The notes beneath the pieces were generated by a model that was not told the DNA's origin, searched no databases, and worked only from the letters and a program-made list of their open reading frames with translations. From Bacillota bacterium (GTDB taxonomy: Bacteria > Bacillota > Clostridia > Lachnospirales > Lachnospiraceae), in the NCBI GenBank assembly GCA_023418475.1, contig JAEZZO010000032.1:30574-94573 (forward strand): a stretch of 64,000 bases of DNA, given 5' to 3'. Every line of letters starts with the position of its first letter. Within the stretch, counting starts at the first letter, position 1. Positions 44,285 through 51,727 of this stretch are shown here, piece after piece. The position numbers were made by a program, and so were the translations under genes.

Positions 44285-44842
44285 CTATTTAAAGCTTAAT
44301 TTTTTGATGGTCGAATCTTTTATATCTTGATTTATACCGATATATCTGAGAGTGACTGATATATCACTATGATTTAATATTTCCTTTATTGTGACTGCAT
44401 CATGTGTCTGCTGGTACATATGATACCCAAATGTCTTACGTAATGTGTGAGTACCTATTGCATATAAATTAAAAGCTTTTGCAGCATCAGCTAAGACATT
44501 GTAAGCTTGTTGTCTCGTGATTGGTATATTTTTACCATTTCTCGACTTGAATAAATATTCATTATCTTTTTTGCCTGCAATAAATTCTTTTAATATTGGT
44601 TTCAATTCACTATTTATCGGAAATTTCTTTTCCTTTTTTGTTTTCTGTTCCCTCATAATGATATAGCTTTTATCTTTTACATCTTTTACCTTAAATTTCA
44701 ATATGTCCGAAATTCGTAGACCTGAATAGATACCAAACATAAACATCACATAATCACGGTTGCTTTTTTCTTTTAGGTAATATGCTATATCAGATATCAT
44801 ATTCTTATCCCTTATCGGTTCAACTGTGTTCATATTATCCAT
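44285..44842 (-). CDS. Minimal tyrosine recombinase (catalytic domain only)
   Basis: The 185-residue product lacks an N-terminal DNA-binding domain but has the full catalytic set: Arg43 (YSGLRISD), a Lys in the beta-hairpin (REQKTKKEKK), His132 and Arg135 (THTLRKTF), His158 (LNHSDIS) and Tyr167 (TLRYIGI). Such short recombinases are common before terminase genes in Bacillota phages; their role is unclear. ATG at 44842 has AAAGG 5 nt upstream. It is the first gene after the late promoter. Confidence 0.88.
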   Translation of the reverse strand: MDNMNTVEPIRDKNMISDIAYYLKEKSNRDYVMFMFGIYSGLRISDILKFKVKDVKDKSYIIMREQKTKKEKKFPINSELKPILKEFIAGKKDNEYLFKSRNGKNIPITRQQAYNVLADAAKAFNLYAIGTHTLRKTFGYHMYQQTHDAVTIKEILNHSDISVTLRYIGINQDIKDSTIKKLSFK

Positions 44843-44861
44843 CACCACCTTTATACAAAAA

Positions 44862-44901
44862 CAGAGCAGTTACTCATTCGTTTAAATGAATTACTGCTCT
44901 G
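44862..44901 (-). terminator. Attenuator-like hairpin in the late leader
   Basis: An 18-bp stem with two to three mismatches (CAGAGCAGT... with its partner ...ACTGCTCTG) is followed on the minus strand by TTTTTG, then the ribosome site of the recombinase. It lies between the late promoter and the first late gene, suggesting termination or antitermination control. Confidence 0.65.
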
Positions 44902-44923
44902 CATATAATTTTTACTAATACTG

Positions 44924-44932
44924 ATTATAACA
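44924..44932 (-). promoter_or_regulatory. Extended -10 promoter for the late operon
   Basis: TGTTATAAT on the minus strand (44932-44924) is an extended -10. The -35 position is occupied not by TTGACA but by tandem 12-bp repeats, which fits activator-dependent transcription. Confidence 0.6.
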
Positions 44933-44938
44933 TAACTT

Positions 44939-44997
44939 ACACGACAAAAACACGACATAAAACACGACATAAAACACGACATAAAACCCGACATAGA
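44939..44997. repeat. Five tandem 12-bp repeats upstream of the late promoter
   Basis: The unit ACACGACATAAA occurs three times exactly, flanked by two variant copies (ACACGACAAAA on the left and ACCCGACATAGA on the right). The array ends 7 nt from the extended -10. The neighbouring gene upstream encodes a late-regulator-like protein, making these its likely binding sites. Confidence 0.85.
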
Positions 44998-45108
44998 AAA
45001 GTTGCTGAAGTTCCTTGATTTATCGTATTTTTTCATTTTTTGATTATTAAAAAACTGATAAAAAAAATCGATAAAAAAGTGAAGTGAAAATTTCAACCAA
45101 ATGATATT

Positions 45109-45579
45109 CTAAATATCAATGAAATTATCTTTCATTTGCTGTTCTATACGTTGCAAATGTCTTGTTGATACCCCAATAATTTCAGCAGCTTCTTCTTGCT
45201 TTTCAACCATTATAACTCTATGAAAAAATATTTGCTGCTCAAGCCCATCAAGCAAATTTAGTATTTTAAGTAAATTTCTTTTTCTATATCGCAGCTGATT
45301 AATCTCATTTTTAAGAACCTTGATCCTGTTATAGTCTCGATCAGCTAATCTTATGGCATCCTCAAGTCCAATATGTGCTGTCGGAGTTGATGTGGTTACA
45401 CGGTCATAATCTATTCCCATATTATCCGTTCCAGTAGGTCCGTCAATTCCAGCTAATTTATATGATTTTCTTATTGACAGCTTATGTCGTTTAATTTTAT
45501 CTTTCCGTAACATTATTTGAAAATCAATTTCATGAAATATTTTACCATCCTGATATGTAATTGATGATTGTGCCATCAT
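45109..45579 (-). CDS. Late transcription regulator, ArpU/sigma-70 region 4-like
   Basis: The 156-residue product has a central coiled segment (DRDYNRIKVLKNEINQLRYR) and a C-terminal HTH (EKQEEAAEIIGVSTRHLQRI), the layout of ArpU/RinA-type activators that turn on phage late genes. It lies at the end of the early region and just upstream of the repeat array and late promoter. Two adjacent ATG codons (45579, 45576) are possible; GGGGG precedes them. Confidence 0.8.
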   Translation of the reverse strand: MMAQSSITYQDGKIFHEIDFQIMLRKDKIKRHKLSIRKSYKLAGIDGPTGTDNMGIDYDRVTTSTPTAHIGLEDAIRLADRDYNRIKVLKNEINQLRYRKRNLLKILNLLDGLEQQIFFHRVIMVEKQEEAAEIIGVSTRHLQRIEQQMKDNFIDI

Positions 45580-45681
45580 AAATACCCCCTTGATGTAGCA
45601 TTATCAATGTGTTACAATTACTATTGCTGAGATAGTAATAAAGGGGAGGGCGCAATGCCCTTTCTTTTTTTCTCCAATAAT

Positions 45682-46143
45682 CTATATATCATATTCCCAT
45701 AACCGCTGCATTCCTTTTGCTGGTATCTGCACAGGAAGCTTAACCGGATCAGATAAAGCCCAAGCCCATCTACCAGGTGTATAATCACCAAATGCATATT
45801 CATTAGGCATGTACTTTTTCACATATGCCGAATATGCTTCTGTAATCCTGATACAGTCTACAAGATTAATATGTCCAAGGATAACACCTAATTCTAAATC
45901 ATCCTTCCAGTTAGTCATATATTCACCATTGAATGTCCTATTCTCTGGAAGTTTATCAATCATTCCTGCTTTAATGAAACATTCAATTGCTGAACGATCT
46001 AAAGTTAATTTTGATGGTTGTTTCTGTGAGGCATGTATCCCAAGCGGTCCCCGATAAGATGTAGCCCATGATCTGGTTTCAAAATGCTTTTTGTCTTCAA
46101 TTATAAGACTTGCCCATGGCTGCCATAATGTTAAAATTTTCAT
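45682..46143 (-). CDS. ASCH-domain protein
   Basis: The 153-residue product begins MKILTLWQPWASLIIEDKKH and has FETRSWATSYRGPLGIHAS, the ASCH fold pattern (related to the PUA fold, RNA-binding or nucleoside amidohydrolase). ASCH genes are common in phage early regions and may act on RNA or modified nucleosides. No specific substrate can be assigned. A small hairpin (GGGC/GCCC near 45648-45660) lies downstream. Confidence 0.85.
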   Translation of the reverse strand: MKILTLWQPWASLIIEDKKHFETRSWATSYRGPLGIHASQKQPSKLTLDRSAIECFIKAGMIDKLPENRTFNGEYMTNWKDDLELGVILGHINLVDCIRITEAYSAYVKKYMPNEYAFGDYTPGRWAWALSDPVKLPVQIPAKGMQRLWEYDI

Positions 46144-46167
46144 ACTTTCCTTTCTGCTTTCTAAATG

Positions 46168-46368
46168 CTAATAGCAATCTTTAATATTCTTTACATCAAT
46201 CTTGCAATGTCCATTTTTTGCATCAAGATAAACAAAATTATCATCTAAATCTTCTATCGTACCTTTGACTTTTTCACCGTTTCTTAAAGTTATGACTACA
46301 TCGTCAAATATGTCATATCTTGATTTTAAAATACCGACATATAATGATCGTTCAATTGTTGCTGACAT
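46168..46368 (-). CDS. Small hypothetical protein, 66 residues
   Basis: I do not recognise a family. The segment VVITLRNGEKVKGTIEDLDD, followed by NFVYLDAKNGHCKID, is a short beta-barrel pattern reminiscent of Sm/SH3-like folds, which suggests nucleic-acid binding. It lies in a run of small early genes on the same strand. Confidence 0.65.
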   Translation of the reverse strand: MSATIERSLYVGILKSRYDIFDDVVITLRNGEKVKGTIEDLDDNFVYLDAKNGHCKIDVKNIKDCY

Positions 46369-46419
46369 ATTACCTCACTTTCCTACCAATGATATAGGAC
46401 CATCTATATTAGAATTAAA

Positions 46420-46653
46420 TCATTGGTTATTCCTTAACACCTCGTGTTTAACGCTTTCATAAACCTTGATATGAAGTTCTCCATCATATGGAGATGTTTG
46501 AATTCTTTCGGTTTCAACGTCAAATCCCAAGTTATTGGTTAAATGTCTTATAATTTCAAAATCATAATCATGTGAAATTGTTATTTCGCCTCGTAATCTT
46601 CTCTCGACGGCTATAACTTTTTCTGGTTTTGTATTTGTTCCAAATTCGCTCAT
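46420..46653 (-). CDS. Small hypothetical protein, 77 residues
   Basis: Start at 46653 is chosen because AAAGGTG lies upstream. The product (MSEFGTNTKPEKVIAVERRL, then GFDVETERIQTSPYDGEL) is mixed alpha/beta with no known motif. It lies between two other small early genes. Confidence 0.6.
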   Translation of the reverse strand: MSEFGTNTKPEKVIAVERRLRGEITISHDYDFEIIRHLTNNLGFDVETERIQTSPYDGELHIKVYESVKHEVLRNNQ

Positions 46654-46681
46654 ATATGCACCTTTCCATGCCATTTGTACG

Positions 46682-46879
46682 TTACCAACGTTTTTCTCTG
46701 TCTACCTTTATTTCCGAAATATCATTGACTGGAATAGCTGTTTCACAATCATACTCATCTTTTATAATTGCAAAAGCTCCATCATATCGAATAGACTTAG
46801 TGTAACTTCCTCCTGCTCTTCCTTCATGAAGAAATTCCTTTGTTGTACCATCTTTCATTTTCACATATATACTAGCCAT
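46682..46879 (-). CDS. Internal in-frame gene, 65-residue protein
   Basis: Start ATG at 46879 is preceded by a near-perfect AGAGGAGG at 8 nt. The product (MASIYVKMKDGTTKEF, then HEGRAGGSYTKSIRYDGAF) has the pattern of small stand-alone phage proteins. Either it is translated independently from within the longer frame or the longer frame arose by loss of a stop codon. Confidence 0.6.
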   Translation of the reverse strand: MASIYVKMKDGTTKEFLHEGRAGGSYTKSIRYDGAFAIIKDEYDCETAIPVNDISEIKVDREKRW

Positions 46880-47275
46880 ATCAAATACCTCCTCTGATTT
46901 TTCTATTAATCTCCAATCTATTACATTTTCACAATATGGACAGCATTTATATTCTCTTGCTATTCCCATGCCACAAACTCCACATCTGTAATCATTTATC
47001 CATTCATTGTTGACTTTAAATCTTGCTACAAATTCAGGTTGTTTAGCATTATTTGAGGCTACATACTTATATATGTCTAATTCTTTATTTAAAAGGTTGA
47101 TTATTGTATCTCTACGCATCATTTCTTTTCCTTGTTGTTCTATCAGTCTGTCTTTACAATCTAGTAATTCCAATGCTCCTCTTGCCGTCTTTGCAACCCT
47201 TTCTGATATATTGCATGTGTTTTTATCAAGTATCCATTGAAGATGCTTTTTTACATCAAATACCTCTTCTCTCAT
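46682..47275 (-). CDS. Early protein with zinc ribbon, apparent in-frame fusion
   Basis: The 197-residue frame has an N-terminal helical part, a zinc ribbon at about residues 98-115 (CGVCGMGIAREYKCCPYC), and a C-terminal domain starting MASIYVKMKDGTTKEF. The last 65 residues look like a separate phage protein. An AGAGGAGG ribosome site lies 8 nt before that Met (46879), so a second product may be made. Confidence 0.7.
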   Translation of the reverse strand: MREEVFDVKKHLQWILDKNTCNISERVAKTARGALELLDCKDRLIEQQGKEMMRRDTIINLLNKELDIYKYVASNNAKQPEFVARFKVNNEWINDYRCGVCGMGIAREYKCCPYCENVIDWRLIEKSEEVFDMASIYVKMKDGTTKEFLHEGRAGGSYTKSIRYDGAFAIIKDEYDCETAIPVNDISEIKVDREKRW

Positions 47276-47293
47276 ATATTTTTCCTCATTTGG

Positions 47294-47563
47294 TTATGAA
47301 GCAATTATATTTCGATGCCATCCGATTGCTTCACACTTCAAAAATATTTCTTCTATTCCTACTGTGGCACTTAAAAATTCATGATAACGAAAACAAATCT
47401 TATATTCTTTGGTTTCAGCAAGAATGAAATCGGGATAAAATGCAAGAATTTTAACTGTTATTTCATCTCCTCCGTATCTTTCAGGATCATTCATTTGTAA
47501 TGTAACCTTCTGACCAATGGCAAATTTATTTTTGACACTTCTTCTTAAATCACTAATTTTCAT
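47294..47563 (-). CDS. Hypothetical protein, 89 residues
   Basis: The product (MKISDLRRSVKNKFAIGQKV, then DEITVKILAFYPDFILAET) is mostly beta. The ILAFYPDFILAETKEYK segment is typical of a small SH3-like phage protein. No function assigned. A hairpin lies upstream at 47589-47615. Confidence 0.65.
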   Translation of the reverse strand: MKISDLRRSVKNKFAIGQKVTLQMNDPERYGGDEITVKILAFYPDFILAETKEYKICFRYHEFLSATVGIEEIFLKCEAIGWHRNIIAS

Positions 47564-47588
47564 GTTGCTATCACGCTCCTATTTATCA

Positions 47589-47615
47589 TATCCGGTGGCA
47601 ATTTACCACCGGATA
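47589..47615. other. 10-bp perfect hairpin between early genes
   Basis: TATCCGGTGG (47589-47598) pairs with CCACCGGATA (47606-47615) around a 7-nt loop. There is no T-run on the minus strand, so it is more likely an RNA processing or stability element than a terminator. Confidence 0.55.
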
Positions 47616-47668
47616 CAATTATGTGATATGTTATAAATAAACCAAAAAGTTTCAGTGCCTATACCAGA

Positions 47669-48397
47669 TTATGCAAGCACAATAATCTGTTCGTTTTCCT
47701 TTAATTCTTCTTTCAGATATTCAGCTATCTGATCCATAGTTTCATTCTTCCATGCCCCTCCATCAGCTTCGAAGATTGCACATGCAACTCCTGTATGTGT
47801 GTTTTTCATTCGGAACACGAAGCTGCATTCAGGCTGATCTATTTCATGGAATGTCCGATATGGCTTAAGGTTTACCGGATTAGGAACAACAACATCATCT
47901 TTATTAGCAAGTCCTGTCTTGATAGTAGCCTTTTGTGTAATACCATCATCCTTATAATTTGCTATGGTACCGTCCTCCACATTGCCAGCCACCTGTAATA
48001 CAATTGCTTTATCATCATTACTTACAAACATTGACTGCATCATAATGATGAACGATTCCTGATCAATGAAATCATTGAACCGAATTTTAGGAAGATTTGC
48101 ATTCACTTCAATGAGATTTTCTCTTTTGCTGTCTTCATCCAGAAATGATAATAATTTAACCTGTGTAGGTGATATTACATGCACAATCATTTTCCCATTA
48201 TATTCTGAAATACTATCTAGGTCTGATTTTATGTAATCGATCAGACTGGTAAGTGTAGACATCTGCAGTGGTTCTGCTCTAAGCTGCTTATCAACACGAT
48301 GAAGACCATCATTTACACTTACAAAAATATCACCGTTAATTTCTTCCTGTCTTGGCTGTTTCATCCCCACAATATACTCTAATGCTTCTTTAATCAT
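47669..48397 (-). CDS. Conserved early phage protein, 242 residues
   Basis: I recognise only the general type of a conserved clostridial phage early protein (MIKEALEYIVGMKQPRQEEI, then MIVHVISPTQVKLLSFLDED and LQVAGNVEDGTIANYKDDGI). It has no catalytic motif and is mixed alpha/beta and acidic. It is paired with the following 132-residue gene, which suggests a common task, possibly in recombination or DNA protection. Confidence 0.7.
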   Translation of the reverse strand: MIKEALEYIVGMKQPRQEEINGDIFVSVNDGLHRVDKQLRAEPLQMSTLTSLIDYIKSDLDSISEYNGKMIVHVISPTQVKLLSFLDEDSKRENLIEVNANLPKIRFNDFIDQESFIIMMQSMFVSNDDKAIVLQVAGNVEDGTIANYKDDGITQKATIKTGLANKDDVVVPNPVNLKPYRTFHEIDQPECSFVFRMKNTHTGVACAIFEADGGAWKNETMDQIAEYLKEELKENEQIIVLA

Positions 48398-48417
48398 TAT
48401 GATTATCTCCCTTCCTA

Positions 48418-48816
48418 TTAGGCTCTAAGGTCTCTTAAATTTCTTACCTTAGATGCTGGTTCACTTGTAATTTCTTCTTTAGCTTCATCTGGTTTGATGT
48501 CATTAAAAGACATCTGCCCTGATATCTGCTTACCGTATTCCCTGATTTCAATTTCTCCGGTATCCAGATCTTTACCCATAGATAAAGAAGTCTGAATTGG
48601 TAGGACAGGTGAGGTCTTAGTAGTAACCGCAATCGTGATTTTAGCATCGTCTCTTTCTTCATTTTGTGTAAACCCGATTGAAATTGTAATGCCTCTCTTG
48701 TTCTTGAAACTCGTATTAGGGTCCTGCAAATTTTTGATTACTTCATTTAATGCTCTGTTAAATTTCTCTTGTAGGACACCGCCTGCAAATTTATTCAGGT
48801 CTAATTTAGTTCCCAT
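48418..48816 (-). CDS. Conserved early phage protein, 132 residues
   Basis: The product (MGTKLDLNKFAGGVLQEKFN) is mostly helix then beta strands (KITIAVTTKTSPVLPIQTSL), with a low-complexity charged tail. It lies directly upstream of the 242-residue gene and may form a complex with it. Function unknown. Confidence 0.65.
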   Translation of the reverse strand: MGTKLDLNKFAGGVLQEKFNRALNEVIKNLQDPNTSFKNKRGITISIGFTQNEERDDAKITIAVTTKTSPVLPIQTSLSMGKDLDTGEIEIREYGKQISGQMSFNDIKPDEAKEEITSEPASKVRNLRDLRA

Positions 48817-48876
48817 GAAAATTCTCCTTTCTTTGATTTATCTATTGAATCGCCTTATGCGTTTTCAAACATGAAT

Positions 48877-50514
48877 TTATGCAAATCTTAACTGCTTCTG
48901 ACTGTAATCAATGCTTATATTCGGCATTCGTTCACCGACTTTGAGATACGGTACATTAACTTCCGTCAGTACCTTTGATAATCCAGGACAGACACTGTTT
49001 CCAATCCTTTTTACACGTTCCGATATTGTCACTGTTGTTCCATCCGAATAAGTATCAATGATGTAATCCTTCGGAAATCCTTGCGCAAGCTTTAATTCTT
49101 CTGGAGTAAGCATCCTCAAGTAGATATCAACGATACAATACTCATTTCCAAGGACTGTGATTAATGCAAATCTATCTTTGGTTACAATGGTATGTAATGG
49201 GTCGTTTAAATTCTGTCCGGTACCGCAACCATAATACTCCATGATAAACTGTGATACCCATGTACATTTCTGCGCTATCTCTTCAGATATACCGGCTTCT
49301 TTTAATCTATCCCACTCAATAGCTTTTATAGTGACTTGTCCGAAATGTCCCGGGCTTGTTGTTATGGTATGAAGTGGAGAAAATAAACTCTGCCCAATTC
49401 CAGTTTTATAAAATTTTGTAAGGAACGCTGTCAATAGAGCATATCTATTACTTGTATCTATTGTCTGAATAGGGTCTTTTGCTGATTGTCCTCTTGGTTG
49501 GTTACTTGTTTCAGAATGATACTGAATGACGTATGGACTAATTAAACAATGTTCATTTTTAGTTACTATGGTTGATAGTGGTTCATATACTTTTCTATTT
49601 CTGTAATCGGAAAATCCCGTTTGCCCAATTTGCATTATGTATGGAGTTACCATGCCAACACCATTCTTCTGTGTTATCGTTGGCATTGGACTGTCAATGC
49701 TTCCACCACGGAAATTATCTCCCCCGTGATTAACTGTTACCATAAACGGCTTCGGATCATTAAAAACAAACTTATCCATGCCTCCGGCAATGCGTTTCAT
49801 GGTCTTGTCGGCAAGTGGCTTCTTCCTGCCAAAAATTGATTTACCCAGATCATTAAAATTCAGAACTGAACTAACAGGAACCCATTTTTTAAGTCCATTA
49901 CTACCATCTTTGTTATGAGTAGGCTCAGGCCATACAATAGGTTTTCCATCACACCTGAATATTGCAAACCATCTTTTCCGAGTAGTTGGAACACCATAAT
50001 CAGCAGCGACCAATTCCCGACAATCAAACTCATATCCAAGGGCTTTCATGGAATTAATAAACTTTTTGTAATCCTCGCCCTTCCGTTTCTTTATTGGCTT
50101 ATTATTTTCATCAAGCGGACCCCATTCCTGTATCTCTGCCACATTCTCCATGATTATAACTTCTGGTAGGTTTCCAGTAATATCGAGTACCTGAACGCAT
50201 AGCCTACGCACCCCATAAGGAAGTATTCTTAATCCCTTCTCAACCGGCTTTCCTCCCTTCGCCCTGCTATGTTGCGTGCAATCCGGAGAAGCCCACATAA
50301 ACCTTACAGTATCGCCGCGTTTCAATCTGTGTTTAAGACTTACCTTCATGATATCCTCAGTATAGTGATATGTATCAGGATGATTACGAAGGTGCATTTT
50401 AATAGCAAAAGGATCATGATTAATTGCATAATCAACTTCCCTTCCAAGTGCCATTTCAATACCAACACTTGCACCTCCTCCACCGGCAAAACAGTCAATG
50501 ATTAAATCTTTCAT
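48877..50514 (-). CDS. DNA cytosine-5 methyltransferase with repeated recognition segments
   Basis: The enzyme methylates cytosine in DNA, probably for self-protection. The 545-residue product has motif I CFAGGGGAS (residues 8-16), motif IV with the catalytic Cys79 in ASPDCTQHS, motif VI ENVAEIQ, motif VIII TTRKRWFAI and motif X GNSVCPG. Between VIII and X lie five P-x-x-TI units (PMPTIT, PLSTIV, PIQTID, PLHTIT, PLHTIV) instead of the usual one. No restriction endonuclease lies next to it, so it is an orphan phage enzyme. Confidence 0.93.
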   Translation of the reverse strand: MKDLIIDCFAGGGGASVGIEMALGREVDYAINHDPFAIKMHLRNHPDTYHYTEDIMKVSLKHRLKRGDTVRFMWASPDCTQHSRAKGGKPVEKGLRILPYGVRRLCVQVLDITGNLPEVIIMENVAEIQEWGPLDENNKPIKKRKGEDYKKFINSMKALGYEFDCRELVAADYGVPTTRKRWFAIFRCDGKPIVWPEPTHNKDGSNGLKKWVPVSSVLNFNDLGKSIFGRKKPLADKTMKRIAGGMDKFVFNDPKPFMVTVNHGGDNFRGGSIDSPMPTITQKNGVGMVTPYIMQIGQTGFSDYRNRKVYEPLSTIVTKNEHCLISPYVIQYHSETSNQPRGQSAKDPIQTIDTSNRYALLTAFLTKFYKTGIGQSLFSPLHTITTSPGHFGQVTIKAIEWDRLKEAGISEEIAQKCTWVSQFIMEYYGCGTGQNLNDPLHTIVTKDRFALITVLGNEYCIVDIYLRMLTPEELKLAQGFPKDYIIDTYSDGTTVTISERVKRIGNSVCPGLSKVLTEVNVPYLKVGERMPNISIDYSQKQLRFA

Positions 50515-50531
50515 TGGTTCACCAACCTTCC

Positions 50532-50819
50532 CTAGTTCGTAATTCCATGTCTTACCGCTTTTTCAATTTTCTCAAACATCGATTTTCCAATTCCGGAAAT
50601 AGCCTTAATTCCTGTCAAAAAATCATTCTTTGCCTTTTCACTGACAAATATCTGTCCATCTGAAATTTTATTTTTATCAATTCCATTCTGGTATCCCTGA
50701 TCATATATCTGCTGAAAAGCATCAACCAGCTGCTCATCTGTCTTTTTTCTAAGCTTCACTGCCATTTCATGAACTGCAAGTTCATTTTCATTAAGTCTGC
50801 ATTTCCTTGTTTTCCCCAT
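50532..50819 (-). CDS. Hypothetical protein, 95 residues, possible helix-hairpin-helix
   Basis: The product is basic and helical, with LRKKTDEQLVDAFQQIYDQG and a C-terminal FLTGIKAISGIGKSMFEKI that resembles a helix-hairpin-helix DNA-binding loop (GIGKS). It lies between the replication gene and the methyltransferase gene. Confidence 0.6.
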   Translation of the reverse strand: MGKTRKCRLNENELAVHEMAVKLRKKTDEQLVDAFQQIYDQGYQNGIDKNKISDGQIFVSEKAKNDFLTGIKAISGIGKSMFEKIEKAVRHGITN

Positions 50820-50832
50820 ACAGTACCCCTTT

Positions 50833-51678
50833 CTAGCTTTTATTGATTAACTTCCGTTCCATCTCTGCATAATCTTCCTGCGAATACGATCTTTGTGGAA
50901 ACTGATTAAATCTATTACTAACCGGCTTAAGCTGCTGTGGTTTTCTTTTGGATTTCATCTGTGAAAAGAGTGTTTCGTACTTCTCACGGAATTTACTTGT
51001 ACTACGGATATTAGCTTTCCAAAAATCATCAGTCCTAGCAAAAACCAGAGTATTATAAATATCATCCTGTGAACGCTTGTCAATCCGTACCATTTTATCA
51101 ATGTGGTCACACCACTTATCAATATCCTTATCCGCTTCTGGAAGCTTGGCATCCGGCATATCAGATTTAATTGATGTGATTAAATAGCTAACACATTTTA
51201 TTTCGAATGCATCGTCAGAATATTTTTTTTCATATTCGGCACGATTATTATTTATATTATTTCTTACATTCTTTATGTTCTTGTATGTGTTCACTGGTTG
51301 TTCACTCGTTGTTCGCTCGTTGTTCACTGGTTGTTCTTCTTGCTGTTCATTTCCTTGATACTCATGCCAGTTTACTATAGTAATTAGGCGGTTTTCATTG
51401 CTTGTCTGTTGTTCAATCTGTTGTTCGGAAATGTACTTGTTTATTATCCTAGTTACCTTGCTTTCTGATATGGAAAATTTTTCCGAAATTCTCTTGCGCC
51501 CGGTAATTAACTGCCCAGGTTTAAGCATGATTTTTTCACCTTTAAATCGTTCCGGATACTCTGTATGGGTAGCACTTAAAAGCAGATATATCCAGACTGA
51601 AAGGTAATCACTGTCCTTGCATACAATTGGATTTTGTAGCATTTTTCTGTATAACTTTATGTATCCGATATCATCCAC
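50833..51678 (-). CDS. Phage replication initiator (winged-helix type)
   Basis: The 281-residue product has an N-terminal winged helix (YIKLYRKMLQNPIVCKDSDY, then LKPGQLITGRKRISEKFSIS) and a C-terminal helical domain (DDIYNTLVFARTDDFWKANI), the layout of phage replisome organisers. The start is GTG at 51678. An 11-bp tandem repeat array lies inside the coding region, frame-shifted relative to codons. No phage helicase or loader gene follows, so it probably recruits host proteins. Confidence 0.82.
   Translation of the reverse strand: MDDIGYIKLYRKMLQNPIVCKDSDYLSVWIYLLLSATHTEYPERFKGEKIMLKPGQLITGRKRISEKFSISESKVTRIINKYISEQQIEQQTSNENRLITIVNWHEYQGNEQQEEQPVNNERTTSEQPVNTYKNIKNVRNNINNNRAEYEKKYSDDAFEIKCVSYLITSIKSDMPDAKLPEADKDIDKWCDHIDKMVRIDKRSQDDIYNTLVFARTDDFWKANIRSTSKFREKYETLFSQMKSKRKPQQLKPVSNRFNQFPQRSYSQEDYAEMERKLINKS
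51289..51332. repeat. Four 11-bp iterons inside the replication gene (origin candidate)
   Basis: The unit GTTCACTGGTT repeats at 51289, 51300, 51311 and 51322 with one or two changes. As 11 is not a multiple of 3, the protein is not repeated, so selection is on DNA. An AT-rich stretch (51225-51285) adjoins it. This is the usual arrangement of an origin within an initiator gene. Confidence 0.75.
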
Positions 51679-51727
51679 TAAATCACCGCCTACCCCATCA
51701 GAAATATATAGCCTATTACATCAACCA

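Noticed and set aside
44939..44997. CRISPR array
   Set aside because: Units of 12 bp are in direct contact without spacers, and no cas gene is present.
44851..45096. 81-codon open frame on the minus strand through the repeat array
   Set aside because: The repeated MSCFMSCF segment is the translation of the 12-bp DNA repeats. There is no ribosome site, and the frame covers a promoter and repeat region.
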